In this document: piece by piece, positions 45,564 through 56,785 of the stretch
Layout of the letters: every line of letters starts with the position of its first letter
How positions within the stretch are numbered: position 1 is the stretch's first letter
NCBI GenBank assembly: GCA_001414485.1
Contig: LLEY01000002.1
Coordinates: 1 to 64,000 of the forward strand
DNA: 64,000 bases
Source of the DNA: Calycina herbarum
Taxonomy: Eukaryota; Ascomycota; Leotiomycetes; Helotiales; Pezizellaceae
Direction: 5' to 3'
Notes under the pieces: generated by a model
The model's database searches: none
What the model saw: only the letters and a program-made list of their open reading frames with translations
Told to the model about the DNA's origin: nothing
Position numbers and translations under genes: made by a program

Positions 45564-47064
45564 TTACATGATCACCTCGTTGGTAACATCCTATTTCAAT
45601 TAGTGGCGGAACATTATTATGAGAGATCTCAATGCTTACCCTCTTCAACTCCTTGAAAGGCAAGCAAACACAATTCTGTACTCGAACTTCATCACCAACA
45701 CCACACTCCTTACCCAAAATAGTGATGCTCTGAACCTTGACTCCGTTCTTGATAATGCTGGTTGTGTGACTGTTGACGGGTGTTGGAGTCCCCTCAACAC
45801 GAGCCCAGGCACCTACTCTACTGTTCCAGCCGATGATGGAATATAAAATGCAAGCATCGTGTTTGATCTCAGCATCTTCAAGAACAATTGCCTCCTTGAT
45901 TCTGACACCCGCGCCCACAACTGCTCTTGGTCCAATTGAGACATTTGGTCCAAGTTTGGCAGTTGGGTCTACCTGGGCTGTAGGGTGGATGAACACTGGT
46001 GGGAGGATGTTGGCAGATGGCTTAGCAAGCTCATCTGATCCTGTCTGCCATGCCTTTTGTAGATACAGCGCATTTGCGGGAATTGCTGAGCCTGCAGTCT
46101 TGATTTGTCTCCAGAAATCCTTGGTTTCGTGGACGAAAAACTGCTTGCTATCTGCCAAATCACTGAGAATATCCTGCTCTAATCGCAAAACCTCGTTCTT
46201 CTTCTCGTCATCGTCGTCTTGGAAGAAGGAGGATTCGAGGTTTTCGGAGGAGGGGTAGGAGACGAGGCGTGGACGTTCGGTACGCTTCTTGATGGCACTT
46301 CGGATGGAGGGGAAGATGCATTCGGTGGAAAAGAGGTAGACTCCGCAGTTGATGAGATTGGAGATGTGGGATTCGGGCTTCTCGACGTAATGGAGGACTC
46401 GGCGGGTATGGGCGTCGGAAACGATACATCCAAAGTTGCTAGCAGCATCTTCACTCACGCGTGTACCAAGAATAACAGCCTCGGCATCTCTGCTCTCAAA
46501 GAGACTTAGCATATCATTCAATGGGAATGAACAGCACACATCTGCATTGAGCACGAAGAAACGTTCTGGTTTGCCCTTGAGAATGGCATCACGGAAATGG
46601 TATAATCCTCCAGCTGTGCCTAGAGCCTGGTATTCGCGCAAGTATACGATCTTGATTTGGGGGAACTCCTTGGAAGAGTCTTTGATAAAGTCGCGGAATA
46701 CGGATTCGTCGTAGTAACCGATCATACAGACTTCTTGAATGTGGGGGACTTTCGCGATGGCGGTGAGACAGTGCCAGACGATGGGATGGCCAGCGACTTC
46801 GAAGAGGGGCTGCAGCGATGGTCAGCGAGGGTTCGAGTAGCTTGTGGTGTTGTTGTGGCATACCTTTGGCAGATCCAAGGACAATGGCCTGAATCGAGTT
46901 CCTCTTGATGGACCGCCCACCTGTTGACAGCATGTTAGTGGTTCCCCTTATTGCGGAGCTCCCCTGGCAGAATTCGGCAGAAGGCTAGAATTTACCAGAA
47001 TGACGGCCTTGGTGGCGGCATGAGAGCCATTTGCCTTTTCGCGATGAGGAATTTGGAGAGACAT
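45564..47064 (-). CDS. Mannose-1-phosphate guanylyltransferase, alpha-type (GMPPA)
   Basis: Four exons (46996-47064, 46864-46920, 45640-46809, 45564-45590) join to 440 residues; the last exon codes for only eight residues (DVTNEVIM). The nucleotidyltransferase domain begins AVILVGGPSRGTRFRPLS, the GGPxxGTRxRPLS form that marks the alpha subunit rather than the catalytic beta subunit. FVLNADVCCSFPLNDML carries the metal-site Asp region and HYVEKPESHISNLINCGVY is conserved. A charged insertion (FFQDDDDEKKNE) precedes the left-handed beta-helix hexapeptide region (IHPTAQVDPTAKLGPNVSIG to VLEDAEIKHDACI). In animals GMPPA is a regulatory partner of GMPPB, which makes GDP-mannose. GDP-mannose feeds N-glycans, GPI anchors and mannan in the cell wall. 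Whether this fungal protein is catalytic is not decided by sequence alone. Confidence 0.93.
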
Positions 47065-48712
47065 GGTAATCTTTATTTGGGAGGGAGCAAATGCAATGCT
47101 GGGATCTGGCTTTGGGAAGTGGAATAACTAACAACACGAAGGCCAGCACTGCAACTTTTGGGGGAGTCCCGTCTTTAGCGCGCTGAAATTGGCAGTGGCT
47201 GAGCCTGTCCTGTGGCTTCGAAGGCGGGGTCCGTGGCTCTTACGATTGGCTCTGAGGGGGGTTTCGATTTCGTGAGAACTGGAACCTTCACTTCATAGCC
47301 GACATCAATCCAACAACTTCTGTTTGTTGATTCTCTTTGCAGACTCCTCACATTGCTGTCATCAAGCAGAGGTTGCATAGGATGATGGCGAGGCCTCCGA
47401 GAAGACGAGTCGAGCAGCGTCTGAGATGGAATTCTCTGGAGGTGCAGAGAGAGCCTTCTTGCAAGTAACCTACCGCTGCTCTTTCAGAATATTTATGGGC
47501 GAATAAATCATGAAGATGCGATAGCAAACGCGAGCTTGACGCGAAATTCGACAGAAAGTGGCAGTGTGGCAATTGATTTCCACAAAGACAAGGGGCACTT
47601 GGAAGCCCAGAGACGTGGTGTTGAAAAGACTCGTTCACAACCATCTCGAACGGCCCATACAAAATGGCTGCAAATGCTGGACGAGTAGTGAAGATACGTT
47701 TGTCTGGCTGATGCGGGTACATACATGCTGAGACACGCCACTGCATCCATTGCAGCTTGGTCACATTTTCCTCTGCTCGTTGCGATATGATTCCTTCTCA
47801 GCTTCTCTGCTACAAGTTCACAGGTGGAGATACACTTGTAGTACATTTACCCCGCCAAATCTCATCCTCGCTTGTTATTTTCTGCTAGAAATGGGAGAGG
47901 CTTTCACAACACCACGAAGAATGTCTTCAAACCCCTCACCTTCCTTTCGTAACCCGCAGATCCGATTCCAAAAGAGGAGTCAGTCAAGTTCTGATTCGAG
48001 GGACGGGTGTTTGCCTGCGCCATGCACGCACTTCCCAAGTTTGCGCGGAGAACGCGCAAGAGAATGGCAGCGAACTCGACGTGATCATTGGTTTGTCTGT
48101 TCATCTTCAAAGTCTTTGAGGGGAGTATTTAATCAAAGCGTAGGCAATTTAATCTTGGGAACGAGTCGTCTTTTTCGCTATTCTCACAACTTCACATTTC
48201 CCTGACCTTCACTTTCCACGCCTCACTACAAGTACATCTTCCAGCCAACGTGTGAGCCTCATCTTCAATCCTCTTGCACCTTCCACTCGCCATTGATCTC
48301 GTCATCGATCTCGCTGGTCAATGCGCTGCAGCCTTGCCGTGAGGAAATAAATCTCAACTCTTCCCCACCAACCTTTCCCTCTTTCCATCTTTCTCACTTT
48401 CCCCAACCACCACCTCAATTTTCATCTCTTCGCACAACCGCCTTCAATCGCTTTACGAGCTTCGAAGCATCTCTGCTTCGTCTTTTACTTCCTTCGATCT
48501 GTATTGGCTTTGCCGCGCGGATTCGAATTCCCAAGGTACGTCTCCCTCTCAGATCCTCGCCTTCAACCACCTTCAATCACCTCACTGTCAATCACTTTTG
48601 ATGATGCGCACCCCCTATATCCAACAAGATCGACATATGCTAATTGCTCTCATTAGGCGACACATTTCCAACGTTTTCAACGTTCACGCCGTAAGGCATC
48701 TATCCACCCGGT
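47065..48712. other. Shared upstream region of GMPPA and the dynamin-like GTPase
   Basis: No gene is supported. A probable intron in the 5' untranslated leader of the GTPase gene spans 48536-48656 (AAG|gtacg donor, TGCTAAT branch, ATTAG acceptor). CT-rich leader sequence surrounds it. Confidence 0.5.
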
Positions 48713-51700
48713 ATGTCTCGACGCCTTAAGCGTGAGTCTACCGTATTTTATGGCATACCAACACCCGAGGATTCCACGATCAGTACTGGTACAACCCCAA
48801 AGAGAGAATTAGTTGAGGTCCGTTGGTCTGACATACCAGAAGACAATGCCCAAGGGAATTTGCGAAACATGGCTGGATATCAAGACGCCTCTGGCCGCTT
48901 GACACCACGTAAGTTTTCCTCGACTCGATCTCCACACTCTACTGATACTTCTTTAGCAAAGCGACAACGAACACGAGGCGAGCATACCATGGACTCTATG
49001 AACTTGGACGATGCGGATCCGCAGAACGGTCTTGAGATGGTTGGCCAGAAGGTAAAGCAACTAATCGACGCAATTGAGGAATTGAGAGAGATCGGCCTCA
49101 AGAAGCACGCAACGTGCCTTCCTGAGCTTGTCTTGGTTGGCGACCAAAGTTCCGGGAAGTCATCTTTGATGAGTGCAATCGCGGGTATCAATCTTCCTAA
49201 GGGGACTGGTACTTGCACGCGATGCCCGACCAATATTCGAACCTCGGAGGCTAACACCTGGCGTTGTGAGGTCTCTTTGCAACTGCTTTACGAGTACAAC
49301 CCGAAGATCAAAACCCAGCCCTTTCCTTGCTGGGTAGAAAGACAAGACGGCGGTGTCATCAAGCCCTTTATGACTATCGAAAACAAGCACGAGCTGGAAG
49401 AGGTCCTTAAGTGGGCCCAAATCGCTACTCTGAATCCCGACAAGGACAGTGGCTTCTTTATTCCAGGAACTGCTGGACACGCCCAGGAAGCTTTGCTTCG
49501 AAACGAGAAAGGCTATCACGAACGGGCGATTTTTTCTCCGAATGTGATTTCGGTCTCAATATCTGGACCAAGACTTCCCAATCTCTCATTTTACGATCTG
49601 CCTGGTCTCTTCAAGAACCCGCGTCATGATGGTGAAAAGGAGGGACCAAAGTTTTGTGAACAACTTACGATGAAATACGTCAAACACTCTCGAGCCCTGA
49701 TCATATGTGCTATGTCTATGCACAATGATCCTGGTGTGTCCCTTACAAAGGATGTTATCAATCGCTGCAAAGCCAATGATCGATGTGTTGGCGTTCTCAC
49801 GATGCCGGATAGAATGCAAGGTTACCACGACGAATACAATGATATCTTCCAGAAGAGAGCCTACCTTCTTCGCAATGGATACTTTGTTACCAAACAACCC
49901 GGTGCGGACTCGCCACTCTTCGGGAATCCAATGGCCGCCGACTACCACAATCGCTCTCTTCAGGAAGAGGAAGAATTCTTTGACGGAAGTTCTCTGTGGG
50001 GTCCAGGTTGCAAGTGGTCCCAGTTCAGAGAGAGATGTGGCACACCCGTGATTCAGCAATTCTTATCAACAGAGTTTACCAAGATGATCCTTGAAAGGTA
50101 ATCAGTCCAAACTTTCATTTTTATTGTACTCGTTCACTAACATTTACAGTCTGCCCGACATTGAGAAAGATGTTAAACAACAGGCTAGAGACATCAAAGA
50201 AAGATTGGCTGCCTTGCCCGAAGTTTCCCAAGACCAAGTGCAATTTACAGTCCGTAATCTTTTACACAAATTTGCAGCTCAAGCCGAGAAGATGCTTGCT
50301 GGTAAAGCTCTCGCTGGTAGAGCCCTCGCTGGTAAAGCTGCACTTCAAGGCCAAGACAATTTTCATAACCAGTGGAGAATATTGTGTAAACAATTCCAAT
50401 CTGCTTTGGAGCAGATGCAGCCTGAGCTGCTTTGCACTTACTCGCCAACGGACGGGTTCCCGGATCGGGCGCAGCCCAGAAACGAAGAACAGATCAACCT
50501 GGTGAGTGATGAGGATGAGGATGAGGGAGTCCGAAAGCCAGCGAACAAGCGACAAGCACCCGACGGCCAAATTCCACGCACTCCTGCCAAACGACCCTTT
50601 CTCAACCGGGCCCAAACCCCAGTAACCCCAGTCAAACAAGAAATTATGGCTTCACCAAGTGGAATTCGTCAGCTAACAATTCCGATCCAGAATGCTGCCA
50701 AGTTTGGACCTTTCGCTCAAGATTACCTTGGATGCGGTCGCAACAGCTGGACCATATTGGAAGTACAAAAAGTCATTGATTTCAACGCCATTCCGGGACT
50801 ACCCGACCACGTCAACCACGTAGTAAAGGAGGACTATGTTTTGACAGCTGTTGAACCGTGGAAGCATCCCCTCGAGACTTTCCATGAGTCGACCTTCACC
50901 ATATTGAGGAAGCATATGAACAGTGTGCTTTCTGATGTCCTCCGAAACTACCAAGACACCGAGCTCTACCGCGGTTCTAAGAAACACATCAACGACTTTA
51001 TTAATTACCACGAAAAGATCCAGCAGGAGAGACTGATGATGTTGTATAACGTTGAGCGTGTAGCACTGTTCACTACGAATCTCGCCGGGTTCAAAATCCA
51101 CAAGCAACAAGCTCTCGATAGGTTAACTGCCGCACGTAGGGAAGCTAGAATTGAAGCTTGGTTGCACCACCCTGCCAACCGAGCCAAGGACAAGGAGCAG
51201 TTGCGAAGAAACGTCAAAGAAGAAGATCTGGCAAGATATTCTCTATGCACAAGAGAGATCGATGTTGTTGCATACGTAATTGGATACTACCATCTCGCCA
51301 AGGTTCGCTTTGTTGAAGCAGTTTGCGGCAACACGAAGGTGGGATTATTCGTGGAAATGAACAAGGGCATCGAGAATTTGCTTGAAGGAAAGTTTGGCCT
51401 GAATGTTGGAGGTGATGGTAAGTTCTCGAATACTTTACAGGGCATTTTAGGTGTATACTAACAATGCTCTAGCCGATGCAATTTGCCAGTATCTTCTGTC
51501 CGGCAATGCAGCTCTAGCCCGGGAACGCAATGACCTGCTTAAGACACAGAAGAAGCTGGAGGCAGCTAGCAGTGTGCTTGAACGCATTCGTGCGCTGATT
51601 GATTCCAATTCTAACGATGGGGATTCGGATGTCACAATTCAATATGGTGATGGTGGTATGGACCCCGACCCGGTGCAGAACAATGATCACCATGCTTGGG

Positions 51701-51816
51701 GTGATCGTAATGGTGACGCCCCAAATGTCTTCAACAGCGACGACATCAACTCACCAATTAACCTTCCTCCTCGAACACCAAATGGCGCCCCTATATTTGG
51801 TGGTGGTCGTCAATGA
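48713..51816 (+). CDS. Dynamin-like large GTPase, Mx-type, with nuclear-looking N-terminus
   Basis: Three exons (48713-50097, 50150-51417, 51473-51816) give 998 residues. A basic, disordered N-terminus (RRLKRE, AKRQRTRGE) precedes the dynamin GTPase: G1 GDQSSGKSS at residues 143-151, G2-region CPTNIR, and G3 DLPG at 295-298. The G4 position reads TMPD (363-366) where dynamins have TKPD. The stalk contains an unusual AGKALAGRALAGKA repeat near residue 510. A charged linker with SDEDEDEG and KRQAPDG follows, then a helical stalk (HPLETFHESTFTILRKHMN) and a GED-like C-terminal helix (RNDLLKTQKKLEAASSVLER). No membrane helix or PH domain is present. Related fungal Mx-like proteins remodel membranes or nucleoprotein, but a precise role is not known. 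The G4 change might alter guanine recognition. Confidence 0.9.
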
Positions 51817-53625
51817 ATGGGCTTGGGAAGTTGAGATGGGATTGTTAGAGTATGTGGAATGGAAATTGGGGAGCTGGGCATGTTTTTTTTTCAACATTGT
51901 ATTTCCCCCCAGATTTGAGATGTCATTACGGAGGATCAGATGGGAGCCGGGTTGCGAATTCCTTGGGAATTTACGATTGCGGTCTCGGCATCAATGACGC
52001 ATAAGAAGGTCTGTTACTGCATATGTTGTACGATGGACGGTTGGGTGTTTACACATGGCACGATAGATAGCTCAATGCTACCTACCATACCCGGAAATGT
52101 CCAAATGAAGTCTGTTTTTATTTCATGCTCTTGTGCTCGTGATGGGTATTCTGACGGCATTGGGCTGCAATTTAAATGTAAGCTGGGTGTGCGGTGAGGT
52201 AAGGTAGCACCGCATAGAGGTGCATCTTTGGGCATACTGTCATCACGTGGGGTTGCCAGCGAGCTGGAAGGATTCCTGCAGATCGGAAGATTCCTTTTCT
52301 TTCCTATCTCTCTTCTGCATGAGGTATTAGGTGTGAGGTTGTCTGAAAATTGCATGCTACATGTGTACCTGAATCCAAGACACCACACCACCACAGCCTT
52401 AGATGAAAATTTCTCAACGCCACATGGTGATATTTTCGCTGAGATATATAACCCTCCAAGGAGATGTATTTATTTCCAGCCATACCTCTTCATGCGATTC
52501 AGAGCAGCACCGCCTCAATCTTCTGTATCGTATCCTTTTGGCCGCGTGGATCCGCCACTACATACAGGCGGCCATGGATGGGCTGCTGAAGCGAGTTGAA
52601 ACGTGGAGTAATTCTTGACCTGCCAGAGGCCAACGAAATTGAATGGCTTTGACTGGCTGACAGTGATGGATCCTGGTACAGCTGGGCGAAGTCACTCGAA
52701 ATCATTTTTAAATGGCCGAAAGAGGTAGAGATAGTACTACCCAGGTTCTGTCTGTCCTGTCGTCCGATGGGAGGTTTCTGCTGGGAGCCGCGGTCAAATC
52801 ACGAAGCGCCAGCACACTGAACTCGGTTACTGCTGGAAGATCCGAAGAGCTTCCCAGAAAACTGGATTTTGGAGTGGAAAAGAGATCCATAGACGTCTAT
52901 GATCGCCTTTTGCCTGCGTCCGTTCTGCGGCCGGCGAGTCTTCTGATGGTGACACGATGCAAAGCTGGAAGACGGCAGCAAGCAGCACACAGGATACTGT
53001 ATCTGGAATCGCGGAACACGGAGCGGCATTTTCATCCCATCCCATCTATTCTCGCAATAGCATTGACAGGCAGAAGATCTCCATGAAATAGACCCGCCAC
53101 TATCCTCTTGGGACCTTGGTATCGACCTCTCACTCACACCACACGCGCCTCGCCAGTTTGCCTTCTCCATTGTTTGGTTGTGAGGTTCAGGAGTTGTCGT
53201 GCTCCTCACCAATCGCGATAAAGATTTCGCGCCTGGACCAACATTTCGCCTCCCACCTGACTGATCTCCTGGGCCTCAATATTGACGACCTCCTCTTCTC
53301 CCTCGACCTCACGAACCCTGCTCTCCGCCTTTCAACCCCTCGGCGTTTCTATCTTTGAAATATCATACAAGAGTATTTCGTACAAAGAGACAGAGGCCGT
53401 GTCTCGTCTCACTCAAACGGCTACTATCAATAGCCCAGGAGGCGCTTATTATTATTCTTTGTCTTTATCTTTGCTGCCCAGCCCCTCAAATATCCGGGAT
53501 ATCCTCTCACTCACCGCACTTTTGACGACGTCCCAATTTCTCTAGACCAACCTCACGATCCCACGAACATATACCTTCCCGAAGCTGGTCTTTGGTTTCA
53601 ATTGCTTTAATACACAACCGTCACG
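51817..53625. other. Spacer between the GTPase and the unknown basic protein gene
   Basis: No gene is recognised. A 124-codon plus-strand frame at 52712-53086 and a 137-codon minus frame at 52799-53212 overlap each other and show no motif. The right part is a probable leader rich in CT. Confidence 0.45.
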
Positions 53626-55194
53626 ATGCCGATCATGGAGACGGTAACGATCATCAATAAGTCTGGCAAAGTGGTCAGCACTGTAAGCTCCCCTGTCCCT
53701 CTTCACATGTCGGTTCTTAGCATGCTGACCATGTCGCAGGGCAAACACCTCGTCAATATTTTTCAAGAAGCCAAGGCCGCATATAACGAGAAGAAGAATG
53801 AGAAGAAGGATGCTATAAGAGCAGAACATCAAAAGCGAATTGCATACAAGACGGCCCAAAATCTTATACAAGCTCGCGAGGAGACTCAATCCGTAGCATC
53901 GTCCAGACATTCCCGTCGATCAGGTCGTTCCTCCCGCCATCACAAAGACCGAGCTTTTACCAGTCGACCTCCACTATCCCACATCTCGGAGGGAAAAGAA
54001 GGGAGTGTAGCTTCAACCCGAAGAAGTCGCAGCTCCCAACCTCGATCCCGTCGTGCTCTTAGTCCCGATGGCTCTCAATACCGCACCCCATATTTCGAAG
54101 ATGTCCCAGCTCTCACAAGGAGGAATACCGATTTCGCCGCGCATGGCGGTGGACTTACTAGAACTGAGACACTTCCTCCAGCATACTCGCTGCATCGCAG
54201 CGTGTCCGATCCCGATGTACGAAATGATAAGAAAAAGGACAAGATTGATATGAATCTGGCATATGGAGAGCTGCATCACCCACCATCACCTGGAACTGCT
54301 GTGAACGAGGAAGAATTGGAAGCTACCATGACAAAACTCGATTCGTTATTGTTGGAAGCTCATTGTTTACAACATTCTGCTACTGCAATAATTGCCAATC
54401 TCCAAGCCAACCCCGAAGCCATGGCTGCTGTTGCCCTCACCCTCGCTGAACTCTCTAACATCCTCAAAACTATGAGTCCCGCCATCCTCGCCGGTCTCAA
54501 AGCTTCCTCGCCTGCTGTCTTTGCTCTCCTTGCATCGCCACAATTTTTGATCGCTGGAGGAGTCGCACTGGGTGTCACGGTCGTCATGTTCGGCGGTTAC
54601 AAAATCGTCAAGCAAATCCAAGCCAATAACGAGGCTAAGAAGGTGGAAGCCAACCGCATGGAAGAAGCCATGGTCTTCGACGGTTCCGAAATGGGTTCCA
54701 TCGAGAGCTGGCGTCGCGGAATCGCAGATGTGGAAGTGCAAAGTGTTGCCACGAGTGTAGATGGCGAGTTTATCACCCCCATGGCTGCCAACCAGAAGAA
54801 AGAACGGATCAAGGAACGCGCTCGCGAGGAACGAAGACGTCCCAAGGCGCCGGAGAGTGTGGCTAGTGAGCGAAGCGTCAAGACGAGTAAGACTTCTAAG
54901 AGTGTTAGGAGGAGAGACAGTGCGTCTGATGTGCGCGTTTCTACGTTTGCACCGCGGGATATCCCCGTTCGATCATCCAGTAGCAAGACTTTGCCGGCGA
55001 AATCGGAGAGTGGGAGGAGTGAAAGGAGTCATTCGAGTAAACACGAGAGTAAGGGAAAGGAGTTGGTGGTTATGAGTAAGGAGAAGAAGAAGAAGAGCAG
55101 CCCTTTAAGCATTCTTTTTAAGAAGCATAAGGATAAGAAGGAGAAGGAGGGCGCTGAGAAGAGTCATCGACCTAAGTTGATTGAAATGGCTTGA
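53626..55194 (+). CDS. Unknown basic protein with one hydrophobic segment
   Basis: Two exons (53626-53682 and 53740-55194), with an intron gtaagc...gcag, join KVVST to GKHLVNIFQEAK and give 503 residues. The first 80 residues form a charged helix (EAKAAYNEKKNEKKDAIRAE). Residues about 90-200 are disordered with many SR/RS pairs. A helical block follows (LSNILKTMSPAILAGLKASS), leading into a glycine-rich hydrophobic segment (FLIAGGVALGVTVVMFGGYK) that could span a membrane or form a pore-like hairpin. The last 140 residues are highly basic and Ser-rich and end with lysine runs. I recognise no named family. It looks like a conserved ascomycete protein that is membrane-associated through its centre. 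The intron is favoured because reading through it would insert a stretch of low coding quality. Confidence 0.75.
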   Translation: MPIMETVTIINKSGKVVSTVSSPVPLHMSVLSMLTMSQGKHLVNIFQEAKAAYNEKKNEKKDAIRAEHQKRIAYKTAQNLIQAREETQSVASSRHSRRSGRSSRHHKDRAFTSRPPLSHISEGKEGSVASTRRSRSSQPRSRRALSPDGSQYRTPYFEDVPALTRRNTDFAAHGGGLTRTETLPPAYSLHRSVSDPDVRNDKKKDKIDMNLAYGELHHPPSPGTAVNEEELEATMTKLDSLLLEAHCLQHSATAIIANLQANPEAMAAVALTLAELSNILKTMSPAILAGLKASSPAVFALLASPQFLIAGGVALGVTVVMFGGYKIVKQIQANNEAKKVEANRMEEAMVFDGSEMGSIESWRRGIADVEVQSVATSVDGEFITPMAANQKKERIKERAREERRRPKAPESVASERSVKTSKTSKSVRRRDSASDVRVSTFAPRDIPVRSSSSKTLPAKSESGRSERSHSSKHESKGKELVVMSKEKKKKSSPLSILFKKHKDKKEKEGAEKSHRPKLIEMA

Positions 55195-56785
55195 TGAAGG
55201 TATGACATGATGGTTGGATGGACATTTTGGGGATGGATGACAGATTTTGGATTGAATGATTCTCTTGTATTTTGCTGCGCATACTTTGCATATTCGTTTT
55301 TTGCATACTACATTTTGGGGGAAGCGGGGAGAAACAGCGACTCATGGATACCTATTTACGTTTGCTTTTTGGGGGGTTTGTTGCATATGGGCTTATGTCC
55401 CCTACATACATTCGAGGCGCTGCTGTTTTGGTTTTATATATTTGAAAGAAATACATTCCACTTCGTCTTTTGACACTTTTTTTGGGCTCTGGTACTGCTT
55501 TTACTTCTCCCATCTTGAACTGGGCCTCGAATTTTTAAATATCACTTTTGGACTTTCAAGTGTTGGTGATGCTGTGGTGTGGGTTTTCCGAAACATTTTC
55601 CCCCTTGCTGTACGTGGGAATTTCTGATAGGCTTGTGTTGGGGTTGTCTCGAATGCATTCACTGCGGTTCATGCGAGACATTTTTTTTGTTGCATGTCGC
55701 ATCTTTGTATCCTAGGTAACCTGGGTTTGTTGACGGTGGGCGCGTTTGATGATTTGGTTCTTTGTGTTTGGCGTTTGCTGCGGTAAATAGGGGGCTGGGA
55801 CGAGGTGGTTGGGAGGTTGGTGTCACGTGTTTTGGGGTTGAAGTGAATTTTAGGTGCGTTTCTGATGTGAACGTATGTGCAGGATGTTCGAGAGAGCCTG
55901 GTTATAATAAGTGTTGTGCCTTGTTTAGGGAGTAGGGAATGGCAGAAGGGAGGAGCGAAGTGAGTAAATGGATTCATGGAGCCTAGAAGCGGGTAGGGAA
56001 GGGGGATAAATACTTTCCGAACCCCTTTGTTGGTAAGTACGCAAGTAATAAATAGACTTGGACAGCGTCCAGATTGTGCTATCCTCGGGCGGAGATGCAG
56101 TTGGAGGTACGGAATTCATACCGAGACGTGTTGATCGATTTTTAAGCGAGTTGGATATGGAGAGTTGAAGGTTTGGGTTTGGGTTATGAAGATAAGATGA
56201 ATGTTGGCTTTGTTTTCGAGGGTGGGTTGGGAATCGACGGCAGTTCATACGGGTACGACTGGCTGATGGGTGGAATGGTCCTTTGGGGTTCTCACGCTTT
56301 TCAGCTTCGTGTCGTCCGAAATTTGGTGCTGTGCTCTCTGTTATGTTGGTCTTCCTTCGGGTGCGGTCTCTCACCAGACGCAATTATTCCTTTTCCATCT
56401 TTGACAACCCTTCTGGGTTAGTGATCTTCAGGAGTTGAAGTGCACTGAGAAGTTATAGACTTTGGTGATGTCTTTCTCAGCAATATTTACTATGTTTAGA
56501 GAATAAGATATTGGGGGATTGGGTGTTTGAGGCTGGATTAAGTAAAGTCTAGAGATGTTTGAGTGGTCACGGAAAGGCATTATTTATTTGGAAATTATAT
56601 TGATAGGAGTAGTTCAAGTGAGGTAGTGAATTGAAAATTATTAAGTATTCGAGTCTCGAGAGAGGAGAATTTTAGCAAACGAAAGTTGGGCAATGGTATT
56701 CGATCTTGATTTCTGGTTTGCTCTATGCATAGTATTCGAAGTATCTACAGCCGAGACCTCCCTCAGAAGTCCTATCGGAGTCTGA
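55195..56785. other. Spacer between two convergent genes
   Basis: This is the 3' flank of the basic protein gene and of the OPT transporter gene. Open frames on both strands appear to be chance. No repeats of note. Confidence 0.5.

Noticed and set aside
54367..54986. Minus-strand open frames within the unknown basic protein gene
   Set aside because: They are shadows of the plus-strand coding exon, which has clear helix and charge patterning.
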